IMG/VR virus record: IMGVR_UViG_3300034105_001195
Coordinates: 1-64,000 of that record
DNA length: 64,000 nucleotides
From: a virus
Strand: one strand, 5' to 3'
The notes below the pieces were generated by a model. That model saw only the letters and a program-made list of their open reading frames with translations, searched no databases and had not been told where the DNA came from. The stretch's first letter is position 1. Each line of letters starts with the position of its first letter. Positions 49,727 to 57,965 of the stretch are shown here, piece after piece. A program made the position numbers and the translations under genes.

Positions 49727-52281
49727 GATCCTGATACCGTCCATCCCTTTGCTGTGGCAATAGATGGGGTATCATCTACTGTTCCATGGTTTGTTGTTAC
49801 AGTTAATGTTTGTGCTCCAGCAGCCGTTCCTAAAGATGTATAAAGAGCATCTAATGCGGCTCCATTAAGTCTCATGCCTGCTATAGATACAGCGTATTTT
49901 AGTCCCGTCAGAATTATTGAAGTAACATTTGTAAACGAAGTTGATGAAAATGGTGGTGAACCAGGTGCTGCTACTAGTCCAGAGCAGTTAACATTTATAG
50001 TTTTTATAGCTCTAGTTGATGAAGAGTTTAATCCAAAAACTGATCCGCCTGACAAGGAAGTCAAAGATGTGCTTGAACTTAACAAGTTAGTTATACTTGT
50101 ATGTGCAGAGTTAGAAATTGTTAAACTTTTTAAACTAAAAGTATATGCTGCAAAACTTTGGAACCCAGTTGATACAACTGAAGCAGTATTAAATAAGGGA
50201 ATAGATTCTAGAGAAACACAACTATCAAACATAGTAGACATAGTTGTAACAGAAGCAGTATTGAATAAAGGCACAGACTTTAAAGAAAAACAATCAGAAA
50301 ACATGCTAGACATAGTTGTAACAGAAGCAGTATTGAATAAAGGCACAGACTTTAAAGACAAACAATAAAAAAACATGCTAGACATACTTGTAACAGAAGC
50401 AGTATTAAACAAAGGAACAGACTTTAAAGATGCACAACCAGAAAACATGCCAGACATATTTGTAACAGAAGCAGTATTAAACAAAGGAACAGATTCTAAG
50501 GCTCTACAATAACTAAACATGCTAGACATATTTGTAACAGAAGAAGTATTAAATAAAGGCACAAAATTTAAAGAATAACAACCCTCAAACATATTACTCA
50601 TATTTGTAACAGAAGAAGTATTAAATAAGGGTACAGACTTTAAGGAATAACAACTATAAAACATAGTAGACATACTTGTAACAGAAGAAGTAACAAATAA
50701 AGGAACAGATTCTAGAGAAACACAACCATCAAACATGCTAGACATATTTGTAACAGAAGAAGTATTAAATAAAGGCACAGACTTTAAGGAAGAGCAACCA
50801 TTAAACATACTAGATGTATTTGAAAGCATTGGAGTATTAAATAAAGGTACAGACTTTAAAGAAGAACAACTATCAAACATGGCAGACATAGTTGTAACAG
50901 AAGAAGTATTAAATAAGGGAACAGACTTTAAGGAAGAGCAATTAGCAAACATGTTAGACATAGTTGTAACAGAGGAAGTATTGAATAAAGGAACAGATTC
51001 TAGAGAAACACAACCATCAAACATGCTAGACATACTTGTAACAGAAGAAGTAACAAATAAAGGAACAGATTCTAAAGAGATACAGGTATCAAACATACTA
51101 GATGTATTTGTAATCGTAGAATTACTATTTACTGTAAAGTTTTTTAATTGCAAACAATATGCAAATAAACTTGCATAAGATGTTAAATTACTAGATACAA
51201 TATTTACTCTTTGTAGATAGCCCATAATAAAAGTTGGAGAAGTTGAACCAGTTAGTTTAATTGTTGTAAGATTTGTTCCAGCAATTGCTATATCTAGCCA
51301 AGGAATTTGTGCGGAAGTACCAAGGCTTGTTCTTGTAAATGTTTGCTGTAGATCAATCATTGTTAAATTTTGTCCTGCTTGTGGTGTTACCGTAACAAGA
51401 ACTTGTTTAAATCCGTCAGATGTTACAGTTGATGAGATTGATGAATAGGTGTATTGATGAGAGGCTTTTGTATTTGATGTAAAGTTTTCTGTTACTCCAT
51501 CCCCCCAATCAACTGTATAGTTTCCTTGTGCTAATAATGCAACATAGTTTGAGTTATCATTAGATATCCCTAGAAGTCCCACAAATTTTTGTTCATTTGA
51601 GGCTGGAGCAGTTAGTGTAATCCAGTCTGCTGGTCTTGTCCATCCAAGGTTTGTTCCTGCTGCATTTACTGCATCTTGAAGAATATGAGAATTAGATTTA
51701 GTAGGTCTTGCAACTCCAGGATTTTCAACAACTATTGAGTATGGAGAATGCTCTGTTGGAAGAGTATCTGGAGAAGTTATTGTTAATGATGTAGCAGAAT
51801 TTCGTGTTACTGAGTCTGCTGCTCTTTCTACCCCATCTATTCCCTTAAAATAAACCGCTACATCTGATGCAAAGTTTGATCCTATGATATATGATTCTGT
51901 GTTTACAGTATTTACAAAAGAAGGGCTTATGGAAGAAATAGTGGCTGCAGCGGTAATCTCGCTAGATGTGGCGGTAGAAACAAAGCCTGATTGATTATAT
52001 AGGAATGAAATTAAATCTGTTGCTGTCCCACCCAATATTACTACTTTATTAAATTCTCCTGTGGTTGTTAAAGTAAGTCCGCTTGATGTTCCAACTAAAT
52101 CTCCTGCTGAATTATATGCATATACATCTACAGATGAATCGGCAAGACTTGATAGCAAAGAGTACTTACCAGAAGGATAATTTGAAGATAGGGTAGTTGT
52201 TGTAACATTATCAATTGTGTTTATAGAGAAGTTATTGGCAGAGGATGACCCTCCTAGTAAAGACGTTCTAATATCGCTCAT
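49723..52281 (-). CDS. DUF285 (BspA-type) leucine-rich-repeat-like surface protein with IPT and PKD domains
   Basis: An 852-residue protein (start at the TAATG overlap). An N-terminal beta region and IPT/TIG domain (about 110-200; SYIIGSNFASDVAVYFKG) are followed by a PKD domain (about 230-300; YTVDWGDGVTENFTS...HQYTY). From about 395 to 705 stand 13 near-identical 24-residue repeats with the DUF285 signature MF-x2-C-x-SL-x-SVPLFNTSSVT-x-MS. The C-terminus is again beta-rich. DUF285/BspA repeats occur in bacterial surface proteins that bind host matrix; in a phage they would form a long curved solenoid on an appendage. The repeat DNA is close to identical between copies, so copy number may vary. 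Confidence 0.8.
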   Translation of the reverse strand: MSDIRTSLLGGSSSANNFSINTIDNVTTTTLSSNYPSGKYSLLSSLADSSVDVYAYNSAGDLVGTSSGLTLTTTGEFNKVVILGGTATDLISFLYNQSGFVSTATSSEITAAATISSISPSFVNTVNTESYIIGSNFASDVAVYFKGIDGVERAADSVTRNSATSLTITSPDTLPTEHSPYSIVVENPGVARPTKSNSHILQDAVNAAGTNLGWTRPADWITLTAPASNEQKFVGLLGISNDNSNYVALLAQGNYTVDWGDGVTENFTSNTKASHQYTYSSISSTVTSDGFKQVLVTVTPQAGQNLTMIDLQQTFTRTSLGTSAQIPWLDIAIAGTNLTTIKLTGSTSPTFIMGYLQRVNIVSSNLTSYASLFAYCLQLKNFTVNSNSTITNTSSMFDTCISLESVPLFVTSSVTSMSSMFDGCVSLESVPLFNTSSVTTMSNMFANCSSLKSVPLFNTSSVTTMSAMFDSCSSLKSVPLFNTPMLSNTSSMFNGCSSLKSVPLFNTSSVTNMSSMFDGCVSLESVPLFVTSSVTSMSTMFYSCYSLKSVPLFNTSSVTNMSNMFEGCYSLNFVPLFNTSSVTNMSSMFSYCRALESVPLFNTASVTNMSGMFSGCASLKSVPLFNTASVTSMSSMFFYCLSLKSVPLFNTASVTTMSSMFSDCFSLKSVPLFNTASVTTMSTMFDSCVSLESIPLFNTASVVSTGFQSFAAYTFSLKSLTISNSAHTSITNLLSSSTSLTSLSGGSVFGLNSSSTRAIKTINVNCSGLVAAPGSPPFSSTSFTNVTSIILTGLKYAVSIAGMRLNGAALDALYTSLGTAAGAQTLTVTTNHGTVDDTPSIATAKGWTVSGS
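50185..51100 (-). repeat. 13-copy tandem 72-bp coding repeat
   Basis: Direct repeats of 72 bp (24 codons) inside the DUF285 gene, e.g. the segment reading MF-x2-C-x-SL-x-SVPLFNTSSVTxMS. Some copies differ by only a few bases (for example around 50255-50360), which favours recent expansion by unequal recombination. All copies remain in frame. Confidence 0.85.
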
Positions 52282-54164
52282 TATCCAACCTTCCATCCAT
52301 AAGTAGTTCCAGTATAAAGTAATGTATACCAGCCACCATTATTGTCAATTATTAAATTTCCAGTCCCGCCGTTTATCTTATTGCCATTTCTGGCCACAGT
52401 TATATTATACGTCGAAGCGTTCCCTGAAGCATCTACGATCTGAATCTCATCATTTAGCGCTGGAGACGCTGGAAGCGTCAATGTTAGCGCTGATGCCGAT
52501 GTAACAAAATATCTTTTCTTTGCTACTAATGTAGTATTTGCTGAAATTGAAAGTGGGGCAACTGAGGTATTTGCAGCTAGTAGAGCATTTACTTCTGCCT
52601 GTGTATATGTGTCTACTGAGTTAGCTCCAGTTACTGAGACTATTTCGATTATATCTGATGCCGCCGCCGCAGATGTTAAAGTTACTGTATTGCTGTTCGA
52701 TGTTGTATAGTCTGTAGTCTTAACAAGAAGAAGACCGTTCATAAAGATCTGCTCAAACCCATCAATAAATGGGAGGTCGGCAGTAAATACTGTTTGCCCT
52801 GCTGTTGCAGTAATTGCCTTACGGCGAATAATATTAGAATCAAATGTAGTTACATCTTCATCTGAGTCAATCCAAATCTGACCAATCTCTGGAGATGTTG
52901 GGGCGGTTGTTTGATATAGAGCACCTGGTTGAACATTTGCATCAATTTCAGACTGAACAAATGCTGTAGTTGCAACCTGTGTCGTATTTGTTCCAGATGT
53001 TGGAGTAATTGTAAACATAGCTCCAGATGCATCAATTTTGGCTATTGCTGTTCCAGTAGAGTTCTGCCATTGCTGAAGGTCTGCCGTTTGTAAAGATACT
53101 CCACGAACAACAACTGGGATTACAGATGGGTTAAATGTAGTTGCGTTAAGATATCCTAAAGTTCCCGTGGTCATCTTTCCACCTGAATATGCTGTAGAAA
53201 TCACACCTTCAGTTGCGGTTAATCCTCCAGATGAATTAAAAAATGTTACGGCGGTTCCACTTGAATTCTGAAATTCAAGTAGGTTAGCAGTTTGTGATGC
53301 TGCGGCTCGTATGACTGCACCTATAGTTGAAGCGGCTGGATTTACCACAGTAAGTGTTCCTAAAGTGGTTGAAATAGCTCCAGCGGTTATTGATACCGAT
53401 GAATATATGCGTCCAGTTCCAGTTACTTGTGCTAGCACAGATGAAGTGTTACTTTGCCATTGTGTTAATGCCGAGCCTGAATTTTGTCCTACAGCGCCTT
53501 TAATTATAAGACCAGCATTACTGGAGGCACCAGTATTAATCTGTTGAGGTCCAACTGTAAAAGTGTTAGCAGATGTTAGAGAAGCTTTATCAGACAAAGC
53601 AGTTGTAATTCCTGCAGCATATGATGCATCATCATTAATTGCCGCAGCTAATTCATTTAGAGTATCTAGGGCTGCTGGAGCGCCATCTATTAAATTGCCT
53701 AATTGAGCCAGAGGGATACGAGAATTTTCATCAAGTGTTGCAATTCCATCTGGCTGTCCAACTTCTGAAATTGGAACATATGTTTCGTCTGATGTATTAC
53801 CTAAATTTGATACTGCTGTGTCAACATAAGTCTTTGTGGCAATTGTGCTATCTGTTGAAACTGTAATTGTATTTGCTATATCATCAGAGGATACTGTGAT
53901 CCCGCCGCTTCCAGTTAATGCAAGAGCAATTGCGTCTCTGGCCTCTTCGTCTGTGTATGAGGCTACTGGGTTTGTCTCTAATTGCTTTACTCTATAATCA
54001 AGGCTTGTTGTGACCGCCGAATTATTAACGCCGACCTTTTCTTCAAGTTTTTCAATGGCATCATTTAGGTTCGCATGCTGAGAAGCATGAGAAGGATTGT
54101 TTACTGGGTCGGAACCTGCGGGATTTGTAAGGTTATCCAACGAGGTAGGGAAATTAGTAGCCAT
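52281..54164 (-). CDS. Large tail fibre protein
   Basis: A 627-residue fibre starting MATNFPTSLDNLTNPAG, with ATAGGAGAGAT upstream; a TTG at 54185 would add seven residues. The N-terminus (NNPSHASQHANLNDAIEKLEEKVGV) is a common phage fibre anchor. Then a TYVPISEVGQPDGIATLD...LAQLGNLIDGAP module (shared with two other fibres), repeated beta stretches (SGGLTATEGVISTAY; SALTQWQSNTSSVLAQVTGTG; ADLQQWQNSTGTAIAKIDASG) forming a shaft, and at the end the same beta-tip (NTTLVAKKRYFVTSASALTLTLPASP...NGNKINGGTG) as the 134-residue gene. Confidence 0.8.
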   Translation of the reverse strand: MATNFPTSLDNLTNPAGSDPVNNPSHASQHANLNDAIEKLEEKVGVNNSAVTTSLDYRVKQLETNPVASYTDEEARDAIALALTGSGGITVSSDDIANTITVSTDSTIATKTYVDTAVSNLGNTSDETYVPISEVGQPDGIATLDENSRIPLAQLGNLIDGAPAALDTLNELAAAINDDASYAAGITTALSDKASLTSANTFTVGPQQINTGASSNAGLIIKGAVGQNSGSALTQWQSNTSSVLAQVTGTGRIYSSVSITAGAISTTLGTLTVVNPAASTIGAVIRAAASQTANLLEFQNSSGTAVTFFNSSGGLTATEGVISTAYSGGKMTTGTLGYLNATTFNPSVIPVVVRGVSLQTADLQQWQNSTGTAIAKIDASGAMFTITPTSGTNTTQVATTAFVQSEIDANVQPGALYQTTAPTSPEIGQIWIDSDEDVTTFDSNIIRRKAITATAGQTVFTADLPFIDGFEQIFMNGLLLVKTTDYTTSNSNTVTLTSAAAASDIIEIVSVTGANSVDTYTQAEVNALLAANTSVAPLSISANTTLVAKKRYFVTSASALTLTLPASPALNDEIQIVDASGNASTYNITVARNGNKINGGTGNLIIDNNGGWYTLLYTGTTYGWKVG

Positions 54165-54253
54165 ATCTCTCCTATTATACCCCAAATGGGTTCCTGAATT
54201 AGTTACTCTTCCCTTAGTATATCACTAGACAGCTTAGTGGCAGGATCTAATTA

Positions 54254-54550
54254 CTACTGTAGTACAAAACCAAAATGCTTTAGTAAGAAGGTAGCTGCTA
54301 GGGCTGACCAGATTAGATTAAACCAAATTAGGGTAGGTAAAGTTTTAACTGTAGATGACCAGATTAAAGCAAGGCTGGTAACTAAAGCAATAATGTAGAC
54401 CCACCAGATGCTAACTCCAAAAAGGAGGCCTGGGATAATGATTAAGGCCTTTGTAATAAAAGCAAAAAACTCAACAGTATTAGGAAGATTCCAATACTTC
54501 CTGTGTCTCATTGTTCCTAGGGCGTACAACCATTCTTTTCTAAATGTCAT
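54254..54550 (-). CDS. Small three-helix membrane protein next to halogenase (98 aa)
   Basis: A 98-residue protein with a basic N-terminus (MTFRKEWLYALGTMRHRKYW) and three likely membrane helices at about 27-48, 51-67 and 72-93. It shares the halogenase stop as TAATG, so the two are translated together. Unlike the fibre genes around it, it looks like a metabolic or membrane partner; a holin is also possible. Whether it feeds, anchors or exports the product of the halogenase is unknown. Confidence 0.65.
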   Translation of the reverse strand: MTFRKEWLYALGTMRHRKYWNLPNTVEFFAFITKALIIIPGLLFGVSIWWVYIIALVTSLALIWSSTVKTLPTLIWFNLIWSALAATFLLKHFGFVLQ

Positions 54551-56136
54551 TATGCTTCATCCTTGTGATAGTTTTCTTTTAAGAACTGATAATGAGATGG
54601 GGCATTTTTAATTGCTTCATTCCACTTAAATTTAGAGTAGTCTGTAGCCAACTTAAATCTTTCTGCAACTAACTTATAATCAGAATCTGGATAATGGTAC
54701 TTCCAGAAATTAATGCTAATATTGCTAATTGGATACCACTCGTTACCAACTGCAATACAGTGGAATCCATTATTTACACTTATCTCATATGCCTGACTAA
54801 GAAGCTTGCCGTCCATCTCTCTTACCCATTGATGAGCCGTCTCTCTTGTAATTTCTGGATTTACAACATCTCTAGATGTCATATACTTCCAAAAATCTGT
54901 GTCATCTCTTTTGCTAAGGACATAGTGTAATTGCAAGAAAGCAGAGAAAGTATTAAAATGCTTTTTTACAGTAAAATTATATGTCTCTTGATCAAATTTT
55001 GTTATGTGACCTCTAGACAAACTCCGTACTAAATTGCTAGCATTTTCATGAATAAAATAAAGACCATTGCTTTCTAGTGGCTCAAGGAATGCAGATGAGA
55101 GTCCAATAGCAACAACATTTTTGTTCCATGGCTTAGAAATGATACCCGATCTAAAATGAATGTCTCTGAATACTAAATCATCTGTAATTCTATGTGCGCC
55201 TTTTACCTTTCTTAGGTGCTCTTTAAACTCTTCTAGTGCTTCTTCTGGTGTTGTAAATCTATCTGAATAAACGTATCCTGTTCCTATTCTTGAATAAAGA
55301 GGAGCATTCCAAACCCAACCGTTTCCAAGGGCTGTAGACTCAGTGTAGTTTACAACTTCTTCTTCAGGATTTTCATATGGAAGCTGAATAGCCCATGTTC
55401 TATTTACTGGTAAATATTCTGCATGTGATTCAAAAGGAGTATTAAGGGTTTCTGAAATAAGCATACCCTTAAAGCCAGTACAGTCTATATAAAGATCTCC
55501 AGAGACCACCTCTCCATCTTCTAGTGTGAGAGACTTAATACCATTATCATCGTGATCTATATTTGTTATTGTAGACTCTATATGCTTTACACCTCTAGGC
55601 TTGGCGTACTTGTCTTTAAGCCATTCCGCAAATTTAATTGCGTCAAATTGCAATGCATAGTCTTTATGCATTGTAAACGAATCCATTTCGTTTTCTTTTG
55701 GAAAGTACATCTTGTTTGAGTTAAGAAGAACTGACTGAGGAAAAATGCAATCTACGTAGTCTTGTTTTTTAATTTCTGGATTAAATATTTTCATCACATG
55801 CCAGTCATTGCCATTATCTAAAGCAAAATTTCCAACGTGTGGGGATCCGAATGGATAATGATACCCGCCATCACCCTTTTCATAAAAATCAGTAAATTTA
55901 ATTGATAGCTTGTACGATGCGTTAGTATAAGACATAAAGTCTTTGTGATCAATTTCCAAGGCATGTAGCCATGCGGTAAGTCCAGCTAGAGTAGATTCTC
56001 CTACTCCTATTTTAGAAATAGAAGGGCTTTCAATTAGAGTGATATCTCTATCTGGATAGTATTTTATTAGTGTTGCTGCTGTCATCCAGCCTGCTGATCC
56101 GCCGCCTACAATTACAATTTTATCTGACTGATACAT
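54550..56136 (-). CDS. Flavin-dependent halogenase (tryptophan halogenase family)
   Basis: A 528-residue FAD-dependent halogenase. GGGSAGWMTAATL at 11-23 is the dinucleotide-binding loop with the GWMTA that is characteristic of this family. The catalytic Lys (K79 of PrnA) is K76 in TNASYKLSIKF; the active-site Glu is E355 in LEPLESNGLYF. The second family motif WxWxIP reads WVWNAP (274-279), with the Ile changed to Ala. Length is normal. These enzymes need reduced FAD from a reductase (not seen nearby) and chlorinate, brominate or iodinate aromatic substrates. A related viral enzyme, VirX1 from a cyanophage, iodinates many substrates. It has its own promoter and 62-base leader. Substrate unknown. 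Confidence 0.93.
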   Translation of the reverse strand: MYQSDKIVIVGGGSAGWMTAATLIKYYPDRDITLIESPSISKIGVGESTLAGLTAWLHALEIDHKDFMSYTNASYKLSIKFTDFYEKGDGGYHYPFGSPHVGNFALDNGNDWHVMKIFNPEIKKQDYVDCIFPQSVLLNSNKMYFPKENEMDSFTMHKDYALQFDAIKFAEWLKDKYAKPRGVKHIESTITNIDHDDNGIKSLTLEDGEVVSGDLYIDCTGFKGMLISETLNTPFESHAEYLPVNRTWAIQLPYENPEEEVVNYTESTALGNGWVWNAPLYSRIGTGYVYSDRFTTPEEALEEFKEHLRKVKGAHRITDDLVFRDIHFRSGIISKPWNKNVVAIGLSSAFLEPLESNGLYFIHENASNLVRSLSRGHITKFDQETYNFTVKKHFNTFSAFLQLHYVLSKRDDTDFWKYMTSRDVVNPEITRETAHQWVREMDGKLLSQAYEISVNNGFHCIAVGNEWYPISNISINFWKYHYPDSDYKLVAERFKLATDYSKFKWNEAIKNAPSHYQFLKENYHKDEA

Positions 56137-56159
56137 CTTAACTCTATTCTTTAATAAAT

Positions 56160-56176
56160 AACGGAAGTTTGCCGTT
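56160..56176 (-). promoter_or_regulatory. Small hairpin in halogenase leader
   Basis: AACGG-N7-CCGTT in the predicted 62-base leader between promoter and halogenase ATG; it is followed by ATTTATT, so it is too weak for a good terminator. It might stabilise the 5' end or modulate translation. Confidence 0.3.
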
Positions 56177-56185
56177 AAATAAACT

Positions 56186-56222
56186 AAAAAGCGCCTATAT
56201 GCATATTATACATTTTAGGCGC
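56186..56222 (-). terminator. Rho-independent terminator overlapping halogenase promoter
   Basis: Minus strand GCGCCTA...TAGGCGC (perfect 7-bp stem, 18-base loop) then TTTTT. It ends messages from the adhesin/tropism cassette, and its loop contains the -10 of the next promoter. Confidence 0.7.
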
Positions 56223-56233
56223 CCTTAAGTCAA
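56205..56233 (-). promoter_or_regulatory. Consensus sigma-70 promoter for halogenase
   Basis: TTGACT, 17 bases, TATAAT on the minus strand. The -10 lies in the loop of the terminator hairpin, so transcripts starting near 56198 carry only the second arm and cannot form it. Among the strongest promoters in the window. Confidence 0.75.
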
Positions 56234-56238
56234 TGCTT

Positions 56239-56526
56239 TTATCTATTTGCCCAAACTTGAGAATCTTCATCCCATAACTTTGTAAGTGGGTCTGGATTTG
56301 GACCTACTGGAGAAACCCAGTTAAAATCTTCATCTAGTATCCAAGACTCGTATGGCTTTGGGTCAATGAATTTGGCATTCCCAAAATCATATGTTCCTCC
56401 TACTACTGCATTTCTAGTTTGTTCAGTTACTTTAATATTATACCCAGGCATATTAATTATTTCTGAGTCTGAACAAATAAATACATTAGAGACTAAATTA
56501 TTATCAATTCTTGCGTATCTTATCAT
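56239..56526 (-). CDS. Tail fibre-associated protein, paralogue A1 (95 aa)
   Basis: A 95-residue protein starting MIRYARIDNNLVSNVFICSD with the C-terminal pattern PKPYESWILDEDFNWVSPVGPNPDPLTKLWDEDSQVW, seen in many marine and freshwater phage genes of unknown function next to fibres. A close copy lies at 60.55-60.84 kb. Its start overlaps the glycine-rich adhesin stop (ATGA). Last gene before the terminator. Possibly a fibre chaperone or assembly factor. Confidence 0.75.
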   Translation of the reverse strand: MIRYARIDNNLVSNVFICSDSEIINMPGYNIKVTEQTRNAVVGGTYDFGNAKFIDPKPYESWILDEDFNWVSPVGPNPDPLTKLWDEDSQVWANR

Positions 56527-57629
56527 GCTAAGTAATACCTCACAATCACTACACCATTGTTTCCTGGGGAACCAATTTGTCCTGCGCTGTTAGCGTGTCC
56601 ATTTGTTGTACTTTGTCCACCAGCACCAAAGAAACCATTTGTGGAAAATGGGCCAACTCCATTGTCTGGGTCTGCTCCTGCTCCACCTTGACCATAATTT
56701 TGAGCAGTTCCAGTTATTGAAGATGAGTAACCTGCTCCAGCGTTTCCGCCGCCGCCGTTTCCTCCATTTGAACCATTTCCTGCTGCTCCGCCTCCGCCGC
56801 CGCCTCTTCTATTACTTCCAGTGTCATTTGCTCCAGAACCACCTGAGTAGCCTCCAGAAAAAACGGGTGAATACAATGTTCCTAAACCTGTTGAAGATGT
56901 TTGGGTTACACCAGTAGCTCCGCCACCTCCGCCTCCAGCGCCACCTCCGCCTCCGTTACCACCAACACCAGATACGGCGGTTCTTGTGTTCCAAGAACCT
57001 CCACCACCGCCACCTAGTGCATAAACGTTACCAAAGTATGATGTTCCGCCAGCGTATCCAGAACTATTTGTTCCACTTGCAGCACCACCGCTACCAACTG
57101 TTACACCAGTTGCTCCTGCAACTGGGACTCCAGAAAGAAATATTACATTGCCGCCTCCGCCACCTCCGCCTCCGCCGTGAGTTCCTCCGTGACCTGCTCC
57201 TGCAGAGCCGCCGCCGCCAACTATTAGAACATCTGCAATTGGCATAGCTACATTAGGTAGAATAAAATTTCCTGATGCGTTAATAATTGCTGGAACTGTT
57301 GTGAATGCAGCAAAAGGATTTGCAAACGCAGTTGTCTGTTTGACCGCCACTTTACTTAAAGAAATATAATCTCCTGCTGGAGCAACAATATTAATGCTAG
57401 TAAATGCATGCGGAACATTAATAACTTTATTTAAGTACCCGCCAGTTGTAGCTCCAGAACTTACAAAATATACATATCCGCTACCTTTAGTGTTAGAATC
57501 AACTATATAATTGCCTGCAGCACCTGCTTGAGCCCATGATCTGTTATATGTCTCCATACGAATTGATGCAATATAATCAAATCCTGGAGTTCCTCCACCA
57601 CCTGATGGTGTAAATGATTGAATTCCCAT
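56523..57629 (-). CDS. Glycine-rich adhesin, paralogue B1 (368 aa)
   Basis: A 368-residue protein. Residues 18-120 form a jelly-roll-like domain (IASIRMETYNRSWAQAGAAGNYIVDSNTKGSGYVYFVSS...VNVPHAFTSINIVA), then VADVLIVGGGGSAGAGHGG starts a glycine-rich half of about 220 residues with many GGGGGG runs, ending GNNGVVIVRYYLA. The layout equals that of polyglycine-tip adhesins. A paralogue with the same order lies at 60.8-62.0 kb. Likely receptor-binding, with variable loops between the glycine runs. Confidence 0.78.
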   Translation of the reverse strand: MGIQSFTPSGGGGTPGFDYIASIRMETYNRSWAQAGAAGNYIVDSNTKGSGYVYFVSSGATTGGYLNKVINVPHAFTSINIVAPAGDYISLSKVAVKQTTAFANPFAAFTTVPAIINASGNFILPNVAMPIADVLIVGGGGSAGAGHGGTHGGGGGGGGGNVIFLSGVPVAGATGVTVGSGGAASGTNSSGYAGGTSYFGNVYALGGGGGGSWNTRTAVSGVGGNGGGGGAGGGGGGATGVTQTSSTGLGTLYSPVFSGGYSGGSGANDTGSNRRGGGGGGAAGNGSNGGNGGGGNAGAGYSSSITGTAQNYGQGGAGADPDNGVGPFSTNGFFGAGGQSTTNGHANSAGQIGSPGNNGVVIVRYYLA

Positions 57630-57961
57630 TATACGTCGATCTCCACTCCGTAAGCATTAAATGTTACAAGCCCTGATGATGACTGAACTGTAATAACATC
57701 ATTTGTATCTAGTGTGATTCCTAGATTTAGCGCTACGCTTAGGTTTGATCCAACTTGTACATCATATGCAATGTAGTGATCTGTTGTTAATGTTGCGCCA
57801 TCTGGGCGAACTGAAATCCGATATGTAGCAGAGTTAGCATCTCTATTAGCAACTGTAATACAATTGATAATGGCCTGCTTTGATCCGCTTACTGTATATA
57901 AATTAAAATCTGTTGTTGCTGCTGGTGACTTTTGTCCCAGAATCTTGTATACCATTGCCAT
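57629..57961 (-). CDS. Small virion-like beta protein, paralogue C1 (110 aa)
   Basis: A 110-residue protein starting MAMVYKILGQKSPAATTDFNLYTVSGSKQAIINCITVANRD, an IG-like beta-sandwich that ends VTFNAYGVEIDV. Similar proteins serve as small head or tail decoration or fibre-base subunits in marine phages. Copies lie at 61.96-62.30 kb (close) and 62.89-63.19 kb (more distant). TAATG overlap with the adhesin gene. Confidence 0.7.
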   Translation of the reverse strand: MAMVYKILGQKSPAATTDFNLYTVSGSKQAIINCITVANRDANSATYRISVRPDGATLTTDHYIAYDVQVGSNLSVALNLGITLDTNDVITVQSSSGLVTFNAYGVEIDV

Positions 57962-57965
57962 ATTT

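Noticed and set aside
50185-51100. CRISPR-like array of regular repeats
   Set aside because: The unit is 72 bp, wholly coding and in frame, with no unique spacers.
49874-51178. Long plus-strand open frames rich in KGTDFKE repeats
   Set aside because: They are the complement of the 72-bp DUF285 repeat; no ribosome site, and all real genes are on the other strand.
54170-54253. Promoter (TATAAT at 54174-54179) for the 627-residue fibre
   Set aside because: No -35 or extended TG, and AGGAGAG between it and the ATG would not be transcribed if used; probably coincidence of the stop/SD region.
54254-54550. Holin call for the small membrane protein
   Set aside because: Three helices and size allow it, but coupling to the halogenase and absence of an endolysin nearby make a lysis role unsupported.
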